Shown: positions 53,634 through 63,735 of the stretch, in pieces
Numbering within the stretch: position 1 is the stretch's first letter
Layout: each line of letters begins with the position of its first letter
Assembly (NCBI RefSeq): GCF_000962805.1
Contig: NZ_JZTW01000009.1
Location: 62,001-126,000, forward strand
From: Pseudarthrobacter chlorophenolicus
Lineage (GTDB): Bacteria > Actinomycetota > Actinomycetes > Actinomycetales > Micrococcaceae
Length of the DNA stretch: 64,000 bases
Direction: 5' to 3'
Program-made: the position numbers and the translations under genes
The notes under the pieces: model-generated
Told to the model about the DNA's origin: nothing
Database searches by the model: none
What the model saw: only the letters and a program-made list of their open reading frames with translations

Positions 53634-54584
53634 CTACGGATGGACCGGGGTTACCGCGGAACCAGTCTCCGCGTAGGAGCGAAGGTTGGCCAGGGTCAGG
53701 TCCGCCATCGCTGCCCGGGTTTCGTTGGTGCCGCTTCCCAGGTGCGGCAGGAGGACCACGTTGTCCAGCTCCAGCAGGTCCTGCGGAACCTTGGGCTCGT
53801 CAACGAAGACGTCCAGCCCCGCCCCGCCCAGCCTGCCGGACAGCAGGGCCTGAACCAGGGCGTCCTGGTCCACCACCGATCCGCGGGCAATGTTAATGAG
53901 GTAACCCCGCGGGCCGAGGGCTTCAATGACGCCCGAGTCCACCAGGCCCGTCGAACCCGGGCCACCGGCCGCGGCCACGATGAGTACCTCGCAGCCTGCG
54001 GCGAGTTCACGCGGCGAGGCCGCGTACCGGTAATCGACTCCGGCTACCGGGTTCCGGCTGTGGTAGCTGATCTCGCAGTCGAAGCCTTCCAAGCGCCTGG
54101 CAATGACTTTTCCAATCCGCCCCAGGCCAAGGATGCCCACCTTCCGGCCGCTGGCCCTGGTGGCGAGCGGGAAGTTGCCTTTGCTGATCCAGTCGCCCCG
54201 CCGGACGAACCGGTCCGCGGCGCTGATGCCCCGCAGCACATCGACGTAAAGCGCGACGGCGGTGTCCGCGACGCAGTCATTCAGGACATCCGGGGTGTTG
54301 CTGACGATGATGCCGCGCTCGAATGCCTGTGCGACGTCGGTGGTGTCATAGCCGACGCCGAAATTGATGACTGCGCGCAGGTTGGGCAGGGCGCGCATCA
54401 GGTCCGTCCCCACCCCGAACTTCCCGGACGTCACCGCGACGTCGAAGGTGCCGCCGTGCTGGCTCAGGAATTCCGCCCGTTCCTCCTGCTCGTCGGGGAG
54501 GCGGACCGCGCCGTAATCCTTGGTGATGGATTCCTGGACGACTGGCATGAGGGGCCCCACCTGGAGGACAGCGATGTTCTTCAT
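53634..54584 (-). CDS. D-isomer-specific 2-hydroxyacid dehydrogenase
   Basis: A 316-residue NAD(P)-dependent dehydrogenase. The cofactor motif is GILGLGRIGKVIARRL (about 146-161), the substrate Arg lies in INIARGSVVDQDAL, the Glu in VDEPKVP and the catalytic His in LLPHLGSGT. It resembles glyoxylate/hydroxypyruvate reductases. ATG 54584 is chosen over the longer frame because a TAGGGT -10 ends 7 nt before it, giving a leaderless start. It is divergent from the ABC transporter genes and probably part of the same sugar-acid pathway. Confidence 0.9.
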   Translation of the reverse strand: MKNIAVLQVGPLMPVVQESITKDYGAVRLPDEQEERAEFLSQHGGTFDVAVTSGKFGVGTDLMRALPNLRAVINFGVGYDTTDVAQAFERGIIVSNTPDVLNDCVADTAVALYVDVLRGISAADRFVRRGDWISKGNFPLATRASGRKVGILGLGRIGKVIARRLEGFDCEISYHSRNPVAGVDYRYAASPRELAAGCEVLIVAAAGGPGSTGLVDSGVIEALGPRGYLINIARGSVVDQDALVQALLSGRLGGAGLDVFVDEPKVPQDLLELDNVVLLPHLGSGTNETRAAMADLTLANLRSYAETGSAVTPVHP

Positions 54585-54891
54585 ACACAGCACCCTAGGA
54601 TTGCGACCCATACAGGTCCAACATGTAAATGGCATGGATCCATGCCTGGACTGTATTGATGGGCCAGCTCCGGCGGAATGACGCGGATCCCCCGCATCAG
54701 TGGTGCGCATCACAACCGCCAAAAGCGCCCATGGCCTCCGTAACGGCGCGGGAGGCCGGTGCCAAATCCCTTGTGAGCCACCATCGCCTCAATTAGCTTG
54801 AGTCGAGCGCGGCCCCGCAAAGCACCTGTTCAGCGATTGGATCAGAACAGCGGGGGCGGTGCGCATCAAGTTTTCCAACCGGAGGAACCCA
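54585..54891. promoter_or_regulatory. Divergent control region of the ABC transporter cluster
   Basis: It contains ATACAGGTCCAA (54610-54621), identical to a 12-mer upstream of the glucarate dehydratase gene. On the minus strand it reads TTGGACCTGTAT and supplies a TTGGAC -35, 18 nt from a TAGGGT -10 (54592-54597). An imperfect mirror copy, TGGACTGTAT, lies at 54647-54656. Between them is the perfect palindrome GGCATGGATCCATGCC (54631-54646). The nested dyad is a good operator candidate. Confidence 0.65.
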
Positions 54892-56454
54892 ATGACGTCT
54901 TCTTCAAAGTTTCCCTTCCAGGCCACCGCACTGAGGTGGCCTGCCCTCGCAGCCGTCGCAGTGTTCGGCCTCAGCGCCTGCAGCGTGGCCAACTCCGACA
55001 GCGCCGGAGGCGGCGCGGCGGACACTGTCCGTGTAGTGCTGGGCCAGGAACCGCCCACGCTGGAGGCCTGTGAGTCCAACCTGACCTCCACCGGCGTCGT
55101 GGTCCGTTCGAACGTGACCGAGCCCCTGATCGAACGCAATCCGCAGAGCGGTGAACTCGAACCCAAGCTCGCCACCGAGTGGAAGGCCACCAGTGACACC
55201 GAATGGACACTCAAGCTCCGCGAGGGAGTCAACTTCCAGGACGGAACTCCTTTCAACGCCGAGGCAGCAGCCTTCACGATTGACCGTGCCGTGAACTCCA
55301 AACTAGGGTGCAACGTTGAAGGCTACGTCTTCGGCGACGCCGACCTCGACGTCAAGGCCGTTGATGCCACCACCCTGACCGTGACCACCCCGGAACCGGA
55401 TCCCATCCTTCCGTTGCGGCTCTCCTTCCTGGAAGTGGTGCCGACGTCCACCAGCACCACGGAAAAGGTCCGCGAACCGATTGGCACCGGCCCCTACAAG
55501 ATCGACAGCTGGGACGCCGGCCAGAAGATCTCGCTCAGCAGCTGGGACGGCTACTGGGGTGACAAGCCCGCCTATGCCAAGGCGGAGTACCAGTGGCGCT
55601 CCGAAAGCTCGGTTCGTGCCGCCATGATCACCAGCGGCGAAGCCGACATAGCCATGGGACTGAGCCCTGATGACAACATTGGCGACCTCGGCGTGGACTA
55701 CCCCAACAACGAAACAGTGGCGCTTCGCATGGACGCGAACGAAGCACCGCTCAACGACATCCGGATCCGCCAGGCCGTCAACTACGCCATCGATAAGGAA
55801 GGCATCGTCAACTCCCTCTACCAGGGAAAGCACCAGGTAGCTGCACAGTTGGTCCCCGAGGGAATCGTTGGCCACAACGACGCCCTGAAGGGTTGGCCCT
55901 TCGACCTCGATAAGGCGAAGTCGCTGGTTGCCGAGGCCAAGGCCGACGGCGTGGACACCTCCAAGCAGATTTCCCTGGTGGTCCGCAGTGCCCAGTTCCC
56001 CAAGATCACTGAACTGGCCCAGGTATTGCAGGAACAGCTCAGCCAGGCAGGCCTGAACGTGAAACTGAAGATGCTCGAAACCAGCCAGCACCTGACCTAC
56101 CAGGTGCGCCCGTTTGCCGAGGATGAGGGCGCAGTTGCCCTGATGACCCAGCACGGCAACCAGGCAGGCGACGCGGCCTTCACCGTAGACCAGTACATGC
56201 TCTCCACCGGTGCCCAGAGCTACTTCGGCACCCCCGAGTTCGACGCCATGATCAAGAAGGCGGACGCTGCCTCCGGCGATGCCCGCAAGAAGGCGTTCGA
56301 GGAGATCTTCGCCTACCAGAACGACAAGGTGGTCCAGTTCGCCCACATCTCGCACCAGACCGGCATCCTGGGCAAGGCCAAGTCGGTCACCTACACGCCC
56401 AACTCGTCCAGCGGTGACGAGCTGCGCATCTCCGAGATGACCCCGGCCAGCTAA
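54892..56454 (+). CDS. ABC transporter substrate-binding lipoprotein (SBP family 5)
   Basis: A 520-residue extracellular binding protein. The signal sequence ends in a lipobox (VFGLSAC, Cys at about residue 26), giving a membrane-anchored lipoprotein. The mature part matches the peptide/nickel/oligosaccharide SBP_bac_5 fold (EPLIERNPQSGELEPKLATEWK, FQDGTPFNAEAAAFTIDRAV, RQAVNYAIDKEGIVN). ATG 54892 follows CCGGAGGAA. The next four genes encode its permeases and ATPases. Given the neighbouring catabolic genes, the ligand may be a sugar acid or glycoside rather than a peptide; this is inference. Confidence 0.92.
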   Translation: MTSSSKFPFQATALRWPALAAVAVFGLSACSVANSDSAGGGAADTVRVVLGQEPPTLEACESNLTSTGVVVRSNVTEPLIERNPQSGELEPKLATEWKATSDTEWTLKLREGVNFQDGTPFNAEAAAFTIDRAVNSKLGCNVEGYVFGDADLDVKAVDATTLTVTTPEPDPILPLRLSFLEVVPTSTSTTEKVREPIGTGPYKIDSWDAGQKISLSSWDGYWGDKPAYAKAEYQWRSESSVRAAMITSGEADIAMGLSPDDNIGDLGVDYPNNETVALRMDANEAPLNDIRIRQAVNYAIDKEGIVNSLYQGKHQVAAQLVPEGIVGHNDALKGWPFDLDKAKSLVAEAKADGVDTSKQISLVVRSAQFPKITELAQVLQEQLSQAGLNVKLKMLETSQHLTYQVRPFAEDEGAVALMTQHGNQAGDAAFTVDQYMLSTGAQSYFGTPEFDAMIKKADAASGDARKKAFEEIFAYQNDKVVQFAHISHQTGILGKAKSVTYTPNSSSGDELRISEMTPAS

Positions 56455-56480
56455 CCGCCCCTCCCACAGAAAGGGCGGCC

Positions 56481-57410
56481 ATGCTGACCTACTTGAGAAA
56501 GCGCATCATCTCCAGCGCCCTGCCGCTGGTGGTGGTAGTGGTGGGCGTCTTCGCGCTGGCCAGGATGACCGGCAACCCGGCCGCCCTGTACCTGCCGCTG
56601 AACGCCACCCAGCAGATGCGGGACGACTTCACGGCCCGCAACGGCCTGGACCAGCCGCTCCTGGTGCAGATGGCCGACTACTTCGGCGGCGTCCTCCGGC
56701 TCGACTTCGGGCAGTCCCTCCGGACCGGGCAGGATGCGGCCGCCATGGCCCTGCGCGCCTTCCCGGCCACCCTCCAGCTCGCGGCCACCACCATGGTGCT
56801 GGCCGTGGTGCTGGCGGTCATTGTGGGCTGCTGGGCTGCGCTGAAGCCAAACGGCATCGCGGACAGGATCTCAAGCTTCATCTCCATGGCCGCCGCATCG
56901 ATCCCGGACTTCTGGCTGGCCATTGTGGGCATCTGGATTTTCGCGATCACCCTGGGCTGGGTGCCCACATCCGGTGTGTCGGGGGCCAGCGCCTGGGTGT
57001 TGCCCATCGCCACGCTGCTGCTGCGGCCGTTTGGTGTGCTGGTGCAGATTGTCCGCGGCTCCATGGTGTCCGCGCTGTCCGAGCCGTACATCAAACTGGC
57101 CCGCAGCCGCGGCGCCGGCGAGCTGCGGGTGGTCACCCACCACGCCCTGCGGAACGCCGCGGCGCCAGCCCTGACCGTCGCCGGTGACCTGACCGTAGGA
57201 CTCGTCAACGGCGCCGTGGTGGTGGAGACGATCTTCGGCTGGCCGGGCATCGGCAAGCTGATGATCGATTCGATCCTCCAGCGCGACTTCGCCGTCCTGC
57301 AGGCGGCCGTGCTGCTGACCGCCGTTGCAATCTTTGCCCTGAACATCCTTATCGACATGGGGTACGCGCTGCTGGATGCGCGCGTGCGTCCCGTAACGGT
57401 CAAGGCCTAG
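56481..57410 (+). CDS. ABC transporter permease (DppB-like)
   Basis: A 309-residue inner-membrane permease with about six helices. It opens MLTYLRKRIISSALPLVVVVVGVFALARM, and the cytoplasmic EAA loop (IKLARSRGAGELRVVTHHALRNA) contacts the ATPases. It forms a heterodimer with the next gene product. It lies 26 bp after the binding-protein gene, with SD AGAAAGGGCGG. Confidence 0.93.
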   Translation: MLTYLRKRIISSALPLVVVVVGVFALARMTGNPAALYLPLNATQQMRDDFTARNGLDQPLLVQMADYFGGVLRLDFGQSLRTGQDAAAMALRAFPATLQLAATTMVLAVVLAVIVGCWAALKPNGIADRISSFISMAAASIPDFWLAIVGIWIFAITLGWVPTSGVSGASAWVLPIATLLLRPFGVLVQIVRGSMVSALSEPYIKLARSRGAGELRVVTHHALRNAAAPALTVAGDLTVGLVNGAVVVETIFGWPGIGKLMIDSILQRDFAVLQAAVLLTAVAIFALNILIDMGYALLDARVRPVTVKA

Positions 57411-57418
57411 GAGGAACC

Positions 57419-58423
57419 ATGACGAGTTCATTGACCGACGGCGCCGCCCGGGAGGGGCAGGACGGGCAGCAACCGGCCAACCAGCCGCCCACCAGGAACG
57501 CCCCTCCCAGGGACGGGCAGCCCGGACTGTTCCGCCTCCTGCTCAAGGACCGCTTCGCCACCGTCGCAGCCTTCGTCCTGCTGCTGGTGGGCTTGACCGC
57601 CCTGGTGGGGCCGGCCCTCATGGGCGACCTTGCCACCAAGCAGAACCTGCTGTTCGCCAACAAGGCACCCTTCACCATGGCGCACGGCTGGGAGTACTTC
57701 CTGGGCAGCGACTCCCTGGGGCGCAGCATGCTGGCGCGCCTGGTGGTGGCCAGCAGGACCACCCTGTCCGTGGCACTTCCCGCCGTTGCCGTGGCACTGC
57801 TGATCGGCTCCCTGTGGGGTGTCTGGGCCGGGTACCACCGCGGCTGGCGGGAGAACGTCTCCATGAGGATCGCCGATGTGATCATGAGCTTCCCCTCCCT
57901 GCTGCTCGCCGTCGTCGTCCTCTACGTCTTCAACCCCTCAGCTGCCAATATCGTCCTGATCCTGGCGCTGACCCGCATTCCGATCTACCTCCGCACCGCC
58001 CGCGCAGAATCGGCCGAACTGCAAAGCCGCACCTTCGTGGACGCGGCCCGGACCTTCGGTGCCAAACCCAACGCCATCATCGTCCGGCACGTCATCCCGG
58101 TGGTGCTGCCGACCCTGCTGACCCTGGCCACCCTGGAATTCTGCTATGTCATGCTGGCCGAATCCTCGCTGAGCTTCCTGGGCATCGGCATCCAGCCCCC
58201 TGACGTGAGCTGGGGCCTGATGGTCTCGCAGGGGCGGCAGTACCTGCAGACCGCCTGGTGGCTGTCCATCTTCCCGGGCGTCGCCATCGTGGTTACCACC
58301 ATCGCCGCCAACGTGCTGGCAGCCTGGCTCCGGATCGCCACCGACCCCGCGCAGCGCTGGCGCCTGGCCCTTCCCCGCAAACGGCTGATCGCCCGTATTC
58401 CAGTCAAGGAGGCACAGCCGTGA
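57419..58423 (+). CDS. ABC transporter permease (DppC-like)
   Basis: A 334-residue permease. A ~40-residue polar Gln/Pro/Gly-rich N-terminus precedes the first helix (ATVAAFVLLLVGLTALVGPALM). The DppC-type extracytoplasmic SDSLGRSMLARLV and the EAA loop (RTFVDAARTFGAKPNAIIVRHVIP) are clear. GAGGA precedes its ATG 8 bp after the previous stop, and its own stop overlaps the next GTG. Confidence 0.93.
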   Translation: MTSSLTDGAAREGQDGQQPANQPPTRNAPPRDGQPGLFRLLLKDRFATVAAFVLLLVGLTALVGPALMGDLATKQNLLFANKAPFTMAHGWEYFLGSDSLGRSMLARLVVASRTTLSVALPAVAVALLIGSLWGVWAGYHRGWRENVSMRIADVIMSFPSLLLAVVVLYVFNPSAANIVLILALTRIPIYLRTARAESAELQSRTFVDAARTFGAKPNAIIVRHVIPVVLPTLLTLATLEFCYVMLAESSLSFLGIGIQPPDVSWGLMVSQGRQYLQTAWWLSIFPGVAIVVTTIAANVLAAWLRIATDPAQRWRLALPRKRLIARIPVKEAQP

Positions 58424-59551
58424 AAACAGCTGCCGACCCATCGACCCTCCGGCGCACCCGCGGAAACGCTGCGACGGAGAGCCAGGCCCACGACGTCGTC
58501 CTGCAGGTCAGTGGCCTCGCCGTGGACATCAGGACCCACCGCGGCACCGTCCGTGCCGTCAACAGCGTGGGCTTCGAAGCCCGGGCAGGCGAGACCCTGG
58601 CCCTGCTGGGTGAATCCGGCTGCGGAAAATCCATGACCGCAAAAGCACTGGCAGGCATCATGGACCCGGTCTGCGACCTGGCCGACGGACAGATAGTCCT
58701 GAACGGGACGGACCTGGCCGCGCTGACCCCGAAGGAACGGCTGAAGTTCGCCGGGCCGGAGCTGGGCATCGTTTTCCAGGACGCCCTCACCGCACTGAAT
58801 CCCGTATATACAGTCGGCACGCAGCTGGGGGAGGCATTCCGGATCCACCGCGGCCTGAACGCCAAGCAGGCCAAGGCTGAAGCCATTGAGCTGATGAAGC
58901 GTGTGGGGATCCCGGAACCAGAATCAAGGGTCAACTCCTACCCGCACCAGTTTTCCGGGGGCATGCGCCAGCGCATCCTCATCGCCATGGCCGTGGCGCT
59001 GAATCCGCGGCTGCTGATCGCCGATGAGCCCACCACTGCCCTGGACGTCACGGTCCAGGCACAGATCATGCAGCTGCTGCGCAAGCTCCGCGAAGAGGGC
59101 CAGATGGCCGTCATCCTCATCACCCACGACCTTGCGGTGGTGGCCGAGGAAGCCGATTCTGTGGCCGTGATGTACGCCGGAAACGTGGTGGAGAGCGGGC
59201 CGGTGGCCGAGGTCTTCGCCGATCCCCGCCACCCCTACACCAAGGGTCTTCTGGAATCCGTGCCCGTGCACCTGGAACGCGGCGACCAGCTCAAATCCAT
59301 CCCTGGCAGCCCGCCGGAGCTCCACGACATCCCGTCCGGCTGCGTCTACCAGTCCCGCTGCCCCATGGTGCAGGACATCTGCCGTGCCGAGCGCCCGGCA
59401 CTGCGCCCGGCAGGCCGCCGTCGTACGCAAAGCGGTGCCGCCACCGCTGAAGCGGACCTGGAACAGGCCACGTCCGCAGGAACCAACGACGGCGGCGCAA
59501 CAGACCGTCCCGTGCGCACGGCAGCGTGCCACTTCAGCGAGGAGATCACCA

Positions 59552-59559
<8 letters not shown>
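58420..59559 (+). CDS. ABC transporter ATP-binding protein (DppD-like)
   Basis: A 379-residue ATPase: Walker [11 protein letters not shown]-loop [11 protein letters not shown], signature [14 protein letters not shown], Walker [15 protein letters not shown], then the oligopeptide-transporter C-terminal domain ([10 protein letters not shown]). GTG 58420 overlaps the DppC-like stop by 4 nt. After the Cys-containing region a ~45-residue Ala/Thr/Glu-rich insert precedes the final HFSEEI. Confidence 0.94.
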
Positions 59560-60588
<1,029 letters not shown>

Positions 60589-60592
<4 letters not shown>

Positions 60593-61314
60593 CCGGCGCC
60601 GAATACGCCATCATCGCCGGAGCCATCTTCCTGGCAGCCTGCCTGCAGGCCTCGAGTGGCTTCGGCATGGGCATGCTGGCGGCCCCGGTCATTGCCATCA
60701 TCGATCCCGAGCTGCTGCCCGCCACCCTGATCCTGCTCGCCCTGCTGGTCACCGTCATGGTGACGGTGACCGAGCGGCAAAGCCTGGACCTGCGCGGTAC
60801 AGGCTGGGCGCTGATTGGCAGGGTGCCGGGCAGCCTCGTCGGAGCCTGGCTGGTGGCGGCCTCCTCCCGGGAGGGGATGGCCTGGGTGGTGGTGGCCGTG
60901 GTGCTCGCCGGGCTGGTCCTGGCGGGCCGGGGCTGGGCGCCGCGGCCCCGGCGGGCCAACCTGGTGGCGGCGGGAGCCGCCTCCGGCATCATGGGCACTG
61001 CCACGTCCATCGGCGGCCCGCCCATGGCACTGATCTGGCAGGGCCATGAGGGGCCGCGGCTGCGCGGCACCATGAGTGCCTTCTTCATGGTGGGATCGGC
61101 TCTGTCCATGGCCATGCTGTGGCTGGCGGGTACCGTCACCGAGCACATGCTGGTCCTGGCCCTGTGGATGGTTCCGGCGGTGATAGCCGGCTATGCGGCG
61201 TCGCGCTACGTCAACAGGTTCCTCAGCCCGGTACGGCTGAAGAAGCTGGCCTTTGCCGCGTCCGCACTGGGAAGTGCGCTGCTGGTCACGCAGCTGGTAC
61301 TGGGCCTGTCCTGA
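60589..61314 (+). CDS. TauE/SafE family membrane transporter
   Basis: A 241-residue protein with about eight helices. The family repeat is visible as LAACLQASSGFGMGMLAAPVIAII and, in the second half, ASGIMGTATSIGGPPMALIWQ. The family exports sulfite, sulfonates or organic anions. GTG 60589 overlaps the DppF-like stop (GTGA), so it is part of the same operon; the transported anion is probably a pathway intermediate. Its 3' end overlaps the convergent dehydrogenase gene by 29 bp. Confidence 0.87.
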
Positions 61315-62314
61315 CCACGTTGCGCAGCGGCAGTCCGCTGGCCAGCCGCCCGATGTTTGCGGCGATATCCGCCGCCCGGCGCTCGAACGTCACCCGCGCA
61401 TGGCCCGAATGGTGCGGAGTGAGGATGGCATTCTCGAGTTCCGTGAACGGCCATTCGGCGGGCGGGATCACGCCTTCGGCAGGCGTACCCCACCACACGT
61501 CCAGGCCGGCGCCGGCGATCCGCCGCTCCGCGAGGGCGGCATAAAGCGCCGCCTGGTCCACCACCGCGCCCCGTGCCACGTTAATGAGGACCGCCGAGGA
61601 CTTCATGGCTCCCAGCTCCGCAGCGCCGATCATGCCGCGGGTGTCCTCACCCAGCGGCACGGTGACTACCACGACGTCGGACCCAGCCAGCAGGGCCGGA
61701 AGGTCGGCGTTGCCGCCCACCCAGTCCAGCTGTACCCCGGCGGGCAGCGGCGCGGCCGGGTTGCGGCGGACAGCCCGGACCGTCATTCCCATGGCCGCGG
61801 CCACGCGGGCCACCTCGGCCCCAATGGACCCCAGTCCCACCACGCCGAGCACCAGGTCGCTGAGCACGGGATGGAACGGGACGTCCGGGGCGGTGGCGAT
61901 GGTCCGCCAGAGACCGTCCCTTACCTCCCGGTCCGCCCGGACGACGTTCCGCTGAAGCATGAGGGTCACCATGAGGACATGCTCGGCGATGGGCCGGGCA
62001 TGGTGGAAGGTGTTGGCCACCGCCGCTCTGGGATTCAGGTGCGGGAAGGAAATCTTGTCGTAGCCGGCCCCGGTGACGTGGACCAGCCGGACGTTGGCCG
62101 CGGCTTCGGCTTCAGACGGGGGTAATGCGGAACAAACGACGACGTCGGCACCGGCAAGTGCCGCGGCCCGCCTGTCCGCGGACCAGGCCGCAGCCATGTC
62201 CCAGCGGTGCGCGCCGCCGTCGGACCTTAACGCCTCCTCGAACCGGCTGATGATGGGGTCGGTGACGACGATCCGCAGGGACTGTGCGCTGTCCGGGTGC
62301 GTCCGAGCGCTCAC
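61286..62314 (-). CDS. 2-hydroxyacid dehydrogenase
   Basis: A 342-residue protein, NAD(P)-binding GVVGLGSIGAEVARVAAA (about 160-177), substrate Arg in INVARGAVVDQAAL and catalytic His in TPHHSGHARVT. The Glu position reads WWGTPAEG, unlike the usual DEP of the family. It is only distantly like the dehydrogenase at 53.6 kb, so the two are not a recent duplication. ATG/GTG 62314 overlaps the glucarate-dehydratase-like gene by 4 nt; the two are cotranscribed. A role in reducing or oxidising a sugar-acid intermediate is inferred. Confidence 0.88.
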   Translation of the reverse strand: MSARTHPDSAQSLRIVVTDPIISRFEEALRSDGGAHRWDMAAAWSADRRAAALAGADVVVCSALPPSEAEAAANVRLVHVTGAGYDKISFPHLNPRAAVANTFHHARPIAEHVLMVTLMLQRNVVRADREVRDGLWRTIATAPDVPFHPVLSDLVLGVVGLGSIGAEVARVAAAMGMTVRAVRRNPAAPLPAGVQLDWVGGNADLPALLAGSDVVVVTVPLGEDTRGMIGAAELGAMKSSAVLINVARGAVVDQAALYAALAERRIAGAGLDVWWGTPAEGVIPPAEWPFTELENAILTPHHSGHARVTFERRAADIAANIGRLASGLPLRNVVRTGPVPAA

Positions 62315-63612
62315 CAGCGCGGGCTCTGCAGCTGGTAGGAGGGGTGGAGGCGCTGCATGTAGCCGGTGTCGTCACGGCTGCGCAGCCCGCAGTCCAGGTA
62401 CTGCCGGTGCAGGCGCTCCAGGGCGTCGCGGTCCACCGTGACGCCCAGCCCGGGTGCCGTGGGAACCCCCACGGCACCGTCCGTGAACCGGAGGACTCCG
62501 CCCTCGATGACGTCCTCGGCCGGGTCCTTCCACGGCCAGTGCGTGTCGCAGGCGTAGTCGAGGTTGGGGGTGGCCGCAGCAAGGTGGACCATGGCTGCCA
62601 GGCTGATCCCCAGGTGGGAATTGGAGTGCATGGACAGGCCCAACCCGAAGGTTTCCGTAATCCCGGCGAGGAATTGGCTGCGGCGCAGCCCGCCCCAGAA
62701 ATGGTGGTCGGAGAGAATGACGTCCACGGCGCCCGCCGCGAGGGCGGGGGCCACGTCCGCGAAGCTGACAACGCACATGTTGGTGGCCAGCGGCATGCCC
62801 ACTTCCCTGCGGACCGCAGCCATGCCCTCGATCCCCGGCGTGGGGTCTTCCAGGTACTCCAGCACCCCGTCCAGCTCCTTGCCCACCCGGATGGAGGTCT
62901 CCACTGTCCAGGCGGCGTTGGGGTCGATGCGAAGCGGCAGGTCCGGGAACTCCGCGCGGAGGGCGTGGATGGCGGCGATCTCCTCTTCCGGAGGGAACAC
63001 GCCGGCTTTCAGCTTCAAGGCGCCGAACCCGTAACCGTCCACCATGGTCCGGGCCTGCCGGACGATGCCTTCAGGGTCCAGCGCGGCGCCCCAGGCGTCG
63101 TCGTCTTGGCCGGGATGCCCCGCCCATTTGTAGAACAGGTAGCCGCTGAACTGCACGGAATCCCGGACTGCCCCGCCCAGCAGGTCGCTGACGGGACGGC
63201 CCAGGAGCTTTCCCTGGATATCCAGTGCAGCGACGTCGAACGCGGACAGGACGCGGTCCGCCGTGCTGGAGCCGGTGACCATGCCGCTCATGCCGTGGCC
63301 ACCCTCGATGGTGTCCTCGCTGAGGGCCTGGGCGATGCGGCCGCGGATGGTGTTGATGTTGAAAACGTCCACGCCCGTCAGCGAGTCCGCCGCGAGCTGC
63401 AGCCGGGCGAGGTGGCCGGCGTCGCCGTAGGTCTCGCCGAAGCCTGAGACGCCGGAATCCGTGAGGACTTCGATGACGGCGCGCAGGGCGAAGGGTTCAT
63501 GAACGCCCACAGTGTTGAGGAGAGGCGGGTCCTTGAACGCGACAGGCGTGATGGTCACGCCGGTGATTCGTACCTGGCCGAGGTGGTGGGAGGGGTCGAA
63601 TGCCGTGGTCAC
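62311..63612 (-). CDS. Enolase-superfamily sugar-acid dehydratase (glucarate-dehydratase-like)
   Basis: A 433-residue enzyme. The N-terminal capping domain has ITPVAFKDPPLLNTVGVHEPFALRAVIEV and GFGETYGD; the barrel has the KxK-type LKLKAGV, metal ligands in RIDPNAAW and LEDPTPG, VDVILSDHHFWGG, and the catalytic His in HSNSHLGIS. This pattern matches glucarate dehydratase (GudD), which makes 5-keto-4-deoxyglucarate; galactarate- or idarate-like activity is not excluded. GTG 63612 has GAGGAG upstream. Its predicted promoter carries the shared TTGGACCTGTAT motif. It is divergent from the LysR gene. Confidence 0.88.
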   Translation of the reverse strand: MTTAFDPSHHLGQVRITGVTITPVAFKDPPLLNTVGVHEPFALRAVIEVLTDSGVSGFGETYGDAGHLARLQLAADSLTGVDVFNINTIRGRIAQALSEDTIEGGHGMSGMVTGSSTADRVLSAFDVAALDIQGKLLGRPVSDLLGGAVRDSVQFSGYLFYKWAGHPGQDDDAWGAALDPEGIVRQARTMVDGYGFGALKLKAGVFPPEEEIAAIHALRAEFPDLPLRIDPNAAWTVETSIRVGKELDGVLEYLEDPTPGIEGMAAVRREVGMPLATNMCVVSFADVAPALAAGAVDVILSDHHFWGGLRRSQFLAGITETFGLGLSMHSNSHLGISLAAMVHLAAATPNLDYACDTHWPWKDPAEDVIEGGVLRFTDGAVGVPTAPGLGVTVDRDALERLHRQYLDCGLRSRDDTGYMQRLHPSYQLQSPRW

Positions 63613-63735
63613 TGCGTTGTGCTCCTCGAGTGGGCGAAGGGGTTGCTTTGTGTGGTCCTGTTCACAGACGATATGGGAAGCAATCGATACAGGTCCAAGC
63701 TAATTTCTGCACTCGACAATCCAGTAAAGGTATTG
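63613..63735. promoter_or_regulatory. Divergent control region, glucarate dehydratase / LysR
   Basis: ATACAGGTCCAA at 63687-63698 is identical to 54610-54621. On the minus strand it gives TTGGAC as -35 (63693-63698), 17 nt before CATATC (63670-63675), or 19 nt before TATCGT. LysR proteins usually bind such divergent regions. Confidence 0.65.

Noticed and set aside
54584..54722. Longer N-terminus of the hydroxyacid dehydrogenase
   Set aside because: The extra 46 residues are translated from the operator region and have no family similarity.
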